From assembly GCA_037957365.1 (NCBI GenBank), contig JARHVA010001922.1, forward strand, positions 2,305,001 through 2,369,000: a stretch of 64,000 nt of DNA, given 5' to 3'. The stretch is from Torreya grandis. Its lineage: Eukaryota; Streptophyta; Pinopsida; Cupressales; Taxaceae. Shown in pieces: positions 61,090 through 64,000 of the stretch (the stretch's first letter is position 1; every line of letters begins with the position of its first letter). Both the position numbers and the translations under genes were made by a program. The notes beneath the pieces were generated by a model that searched no databases, was not told where the DNA came from, and worked only from the letters and a program-made list of their open reading frames with translations.

Positions 61090-61865
61090 GGAGGAAGATG
61101 ATTTGGCTACCCTTAATTCTTAGCAACATGGCCTTGGTATGACTTATTGGGGAATGTCCTCCTTGGTATATCTCTATATGAAGGAGTAGATGACATCCCT
61201 TATACCATTTACTTTTTAAGAGCTAGCAATTCATTTGCCAGTTTCTGCACCATTGAATTAGTGGAGACTGTAGGTGAGTATTTAGAAGATGAAGAGGATT
61301 TACCTCTGTTAGGATATCTCCTTATCTTTCCTACCAAGATAAGGTCATATTCTATCTTAGTAGCCAAATCTTGAGCAATAACAAGGTCTATGTGGCCAGT
61401 CTATCTCAATAGAAAACTCACTTCAGGTTGTTATGAGTTGATGAAGAAGTATTTGAGGTTCTCAAGTGTTGGCTGAGCAATTGTAGGAATCTAATTCTTT
61501 AGCTTGTCAAACTTGGAAATGAAGTCCCTCATAGGTTCATGAGGTTCCTTCTTCATCTATGTGAGCTGGGCTAGTAAGGCATGCACATCTTCTATAGGCT
61601 TGAACCTGGCTTCAAATTTAGCTTTAAGAGTATTCCAATCAGTGACAGTCTGGGCCTATAGATGCTAGAACCAGTCTACAGTAACACCTTGTAATGTTTC
61701 CATAAACAACCTAACTGTTATGTCCTCATACTCCATGCCTATCACACCATAGGCTGTGATGAAGACAGAAATATGTTCATCAGAATAAACTCTCCCATCA
61801 CTAAAGAATTTTAGGAAATTCTTTCTTAAACTGCGTGGAAGCTCAAGTAGAGGTGGGGTTAAATT
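61090..61865 (-). pseudogene. Gag of Tat-like element
   Basis: The capsid protein gene. One frame from 61,858 downward stays open apart from about eight internal stops, with no frameshift. It reads 'LRKNFLKFFSDGRVYSDEHI', 'VFITAYGVIGMEYEDITVRL', 'METLQGVTVDWF' and 'TDWNTLKAKFEARFKP', then 'PMRDFISKFDKLKN'. This is the retrotransposon gag domain (F...L.G.A..W, then F...F). The internal stops are TAG or TAA at positions best explained as former CAG or CAA. A Ser-rich tail ('GKSSSSSKYSPTVSTNSM') follows. The frame 61901-62095 on the same strand covers part of the leader or N-terminus in another frame and is unassigned. Confidence 0.8.
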
Positions 61866-62229
61866 AAGTGGGCCAAAAGAGTTACCCTAGGGGCCTTGAA
61901 TCACCATGATTTGATTATGGAAAATGGGGATAACAAATCTGGGTGGAGTATGTATAGGCAAAACTCTGCTAATAGCAGAAAAAGAAACTCTACCTTATGT
62001 TGGTGACCTGGTATGGGTATGAGGAACACTCTTGGATCATTGAACTTGAAGTTGGGGAGGGAACAAATTGAAATTGACCTACTACTCCAACTCAAAAATA
62101 GGGTTAGAAAAACCTTGGGATCTCTGGATATAGTACAACATGGAGTTTCTAGATTGTAGAATAAAAATGGGAAAAAATTGGCCCTACTTTAGCTTGAAGC
62201 TTGAGGCTTCAAACTGCATACTCTTCCCT
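61866..62229 (-). other. 5' leader of Tat-like element
   Basis: Sequence between the primer-binding site and the Gag core. It probably holds the beginning of Gag, but I cannot fix a start codon. Confidence 0.4.
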
Positions 62230-62247
62230 AGTAGAGTCACCAAGAAT
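62230..62247 (-). other. Primer-binding site of Tat-like element
   Basis: On the minus strand the LTR end (...CACCCAATA, ancestral CCCAACA) is followed by ATTCTTGGTGACTCTACTAG. The core TTGGTGACTCTACTAGGG resembles TTGGCGACTCTGCTGGGG, a primer site seen in many plant gypsy elements, altered by C-to-T and G-to-A changes. I cannot name the tRNA with certainty. Confidence 0.6.
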
Positions 62248-64000
62248 TATTGGGTGAATATTTTGTCACCAGATAACCGATGAGTAAAATAGGTCTCTTT
62301 AACCACAACATAGGGAGATTGGTCAGCCAAATGTGTAGGTTTACCACATCAGAGGTGGATAAATCTCTCCTCTCATTAAGGGGAGGTTCCCTATAAATAT
62401 GAGGAGCTATATACTATATATATAAGCATAAAATAACACTCAGGGGTATGAATACACCATCCATCTCTCTTTTTTTAGAGATGATGTTCATAGACAAAGG
62501 AGAAATCCTGGCGATAATACTGAAGGCACTTCTCTTCTTTCAAAAGTGGTCTTGCAACAGGGTGCATGAGTTCTTGTTGGTGGGCAACCAACAGGTAACA
62601 AGGGTGCAATAACCATCAGAATGAGGTGTAGCACAAATTCTCCACCTCAACTGCTCAAAGAGTGAAATGCAAAGGAGAAAGAGGGCAAAAAGTCATCCCA
62701 AAATCCTTTACATAGAAAGAAACTAAAAACACACTAAAGATAATTGTGACAACACAAAGTCTTTCTACAATGGGCTTCAGGACACCTTCCTAATTACTTC
62801 CACTAGTTCTGCTTGTTAAATTAAATAAACAAAATTGCTCCTAGAAAATAGATATAAGAACAATTTCCTAAAATAACACAAGCTATAACAGCACAAAGTC
62901 TAAAAGTAACTTGCTTTCTCATTCAAATAAAGAAATATGATCAAAATCTGAGCTCAAAGTCTCAGTAATCACCTTTCAATTTGGGCAAAGTTTTGATTCT
63001 ATAATGGAGAGATCCCCTTTTCATAAAACAAGAGATTACAATATATAGTAGCCAAGAAAGGCTTGGCACTTTGTTTCATGGAATGGCCCATGCTACATTC
63101 AATGCCTTGAATGCATTTTTAGTTTTGTCAAGGGGCCATGCTTAGAATAGTGCATCGGCCTTAACTATGGCATGCCAATTTATCTCATATGTCTCCTCCA
63201 AAGTATAGGCCACCTAGTCCTTTCCTTCTTATTTGCACAATTGTCTACTTTGCCTTTACTTCATGGAAGAAAAATAGTCTGCGTCCTTGATTTGGTGTGC
63301 TCAGATGACTACTTGGTGTACTATTTCACCTACTAAAAATAACTCTCTTGTAGATATTTCAATATTCCTTGTAGCCTTCTCTTCTTTCTTGTTGCAATTG
63401 GAGCTCTCAGGCTATCTTCTTTAGCTAGTCACTTGGTTCATCCTTAAAGTTTTGCTCTATATTTGAAAATTAATAGATATTCTATTACCTTAAATTTGAT
63501 GTCTATAGGGATGTCAATGGTTGGTAGTTATTTGAACCATGAACCTTTGAACCTTTAAAAGTTAATTAGTCTAATAGTTCAACAGTTTAGGCAGTCTTTA
63601 TCAGTTCCTTAGTTCCATCACTTCCCAAGTTAAATCACTTCCTTTCTTTGCTTGGAGATTTCTTTAAACCTTTGAACCATTTTGGTTCAAGGTTTAATGG
63701 TTCAATCTCTTTCTCAGAATCCTTTGTTTTGGTTAAGTCTTTTGAAACCTTGAAATTCCTTCGACTTTATGTCTTTAGAACACCTCGAAGGGAAGGTGTT
63801 CCTTTGGGTCTTTGAGAAAGGTCCATTTTATAGTCACTAAGGGCCCCCCACAAGGGTACTTGCCCTTCAAGGTCCTTCGGGCAGTCTTCTTCTTCAATTC
63901 CTTCAGACAAAATGTCCGGAGGAATTCCTTCAAACATTTTGTCCGAAGGAAATCTTCCCTTGACTTAGCTACTTTTCCACTGGGTTTTTGATTATTCCTT
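62248..64000 (-). repeat. 5' LTR (right) of Tat-like element, partial
   Basis: Collinear with 53,474 onward. The first bases are TATTGGG (TG changed to TA). It includes the same GGTTCAA and TTCAGACA palindrome groups and is cut off by the window edge. Confidence 0.8.

Larger units (their letters stand above)
53474..64000 (-). mobile_element. Tat-like Ty3/gypsy LTR retrotransposon (right end outside window)
   Basis: A minus-strand element with its 3' LTR at 53,474-56,164 and its 5' LTR from 62,248 past the window end. On the minus strand the order is gag, protease, an extra RNase H, RT, RT-linked RNase H and integrase. The integrase tail ('LLWDKRREPKGMHGKFDSL') and the lack of a chromodomain point to the Tat/Athila side of gypsy. 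It is inserted in repeat copy B. Stops, a frameshift in RT, a mutated protease site and a deleted integrase core make it inactive, but domain collinearity is intact. The right flank, and so the target duplication, cannot be checked here. Confidence 0.85.

Noticed and set aside
53474..64000. Integrated pararetrovirus or envelope-carrying retrovirus
   Set aside because: LTRs, integrase and Tat-like domain order are those of a gypsy retrotransposon. No movement protein, coat-type zinc finger or envelope-like frame was found.
1..64000. CRISPR array, rRNA or tRNA genes, bacterial operons
   Set aside because: No regular short repeat-spacer array, no rRNA-like segment and no cloverleaf-like tRNA was noticed. 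All repeats seen are LTRs, tandem units or microsatellites.

Overview
The window looks like intergenic DNA from a large, repeat-rich plant nuclear genome. It is very AT-rich and holds no intact host gene. Every coding trace I can recognise belongs to plant-type LTR retrotransposons: copia-type gag, Tat-like gypsy gag/protease/RNase H/RT/integrase, and the C-terminus of a chromovirus polyprotein. The species cannot be named from this sequence. No rRNA, tRNA, CRISPR array or bacterial-type operon was seen. Most of the short open reading frames are chance frames in AT-rich non-coding DNA or LTRs.

Layout. 1-6.3 kb: AT-rich DNA with no recognisable gene and a few inverted repeats. 6.3-9.4 kb: remnant of a gypsy-type element with a broken gag. 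12.35-15.1 kb: an LTR/leader-like repeat (copy A), followed at 15.2-17.4 kb by a second broken gag of the same family. At about 17.4 kb this element is interrupted by an 11-kb copia-type element (17.4-28.34 kb) with 3.15-kb LTRs, a tRNA-iMet-like primer site, a gag and a second unidentified ORF, but no visible pol. The interrupted element resumes at about 28.35 kb with a decayed protease region. 31.0-32.6 kb: a composite direct/inverted repeat and a 113-bp tandem repeat. 32,647-45,516: a complete but gutted minus-strand chromovirus-type element with 4.9-kb LTRs, a 3.1-kb interior and a 5-bp target duplication (ATTTT). 45.5-49.7 kb: host or older repeat DNA with a decayed plant-mobile-domain-like ORF on the minus strand. 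49.74-53.47 kb: copy B of the repeat at 12.35 kb, carrying a recent 1,055-bp tandem duplication. 53,474 to the window end: a minus-strand Tat-like gypsy element whose 5' LTR runs off the right edge.

How the parts relate. These are layers of nested insertion rather than cooperating genes. The copia element sits inside a gypsy-family remnant, and the Tat-like element sits inside copy B. The Tat-like element preserves nearly the whole gag-protease-RNase H-RT-RNase H-integrase series. It is inactivated by premature stops (nearly all explained by C-to-T change), a frameshift, a lost protease active-site Asp and an integrase deletion. The items most worth a second look are the extra RNase H placed between protease and RT, the palindrome arrays in that element's LTR, the unidentified second ORF of the pol-less copia-type element, and the LTR homology that runs past that element's left boundary.
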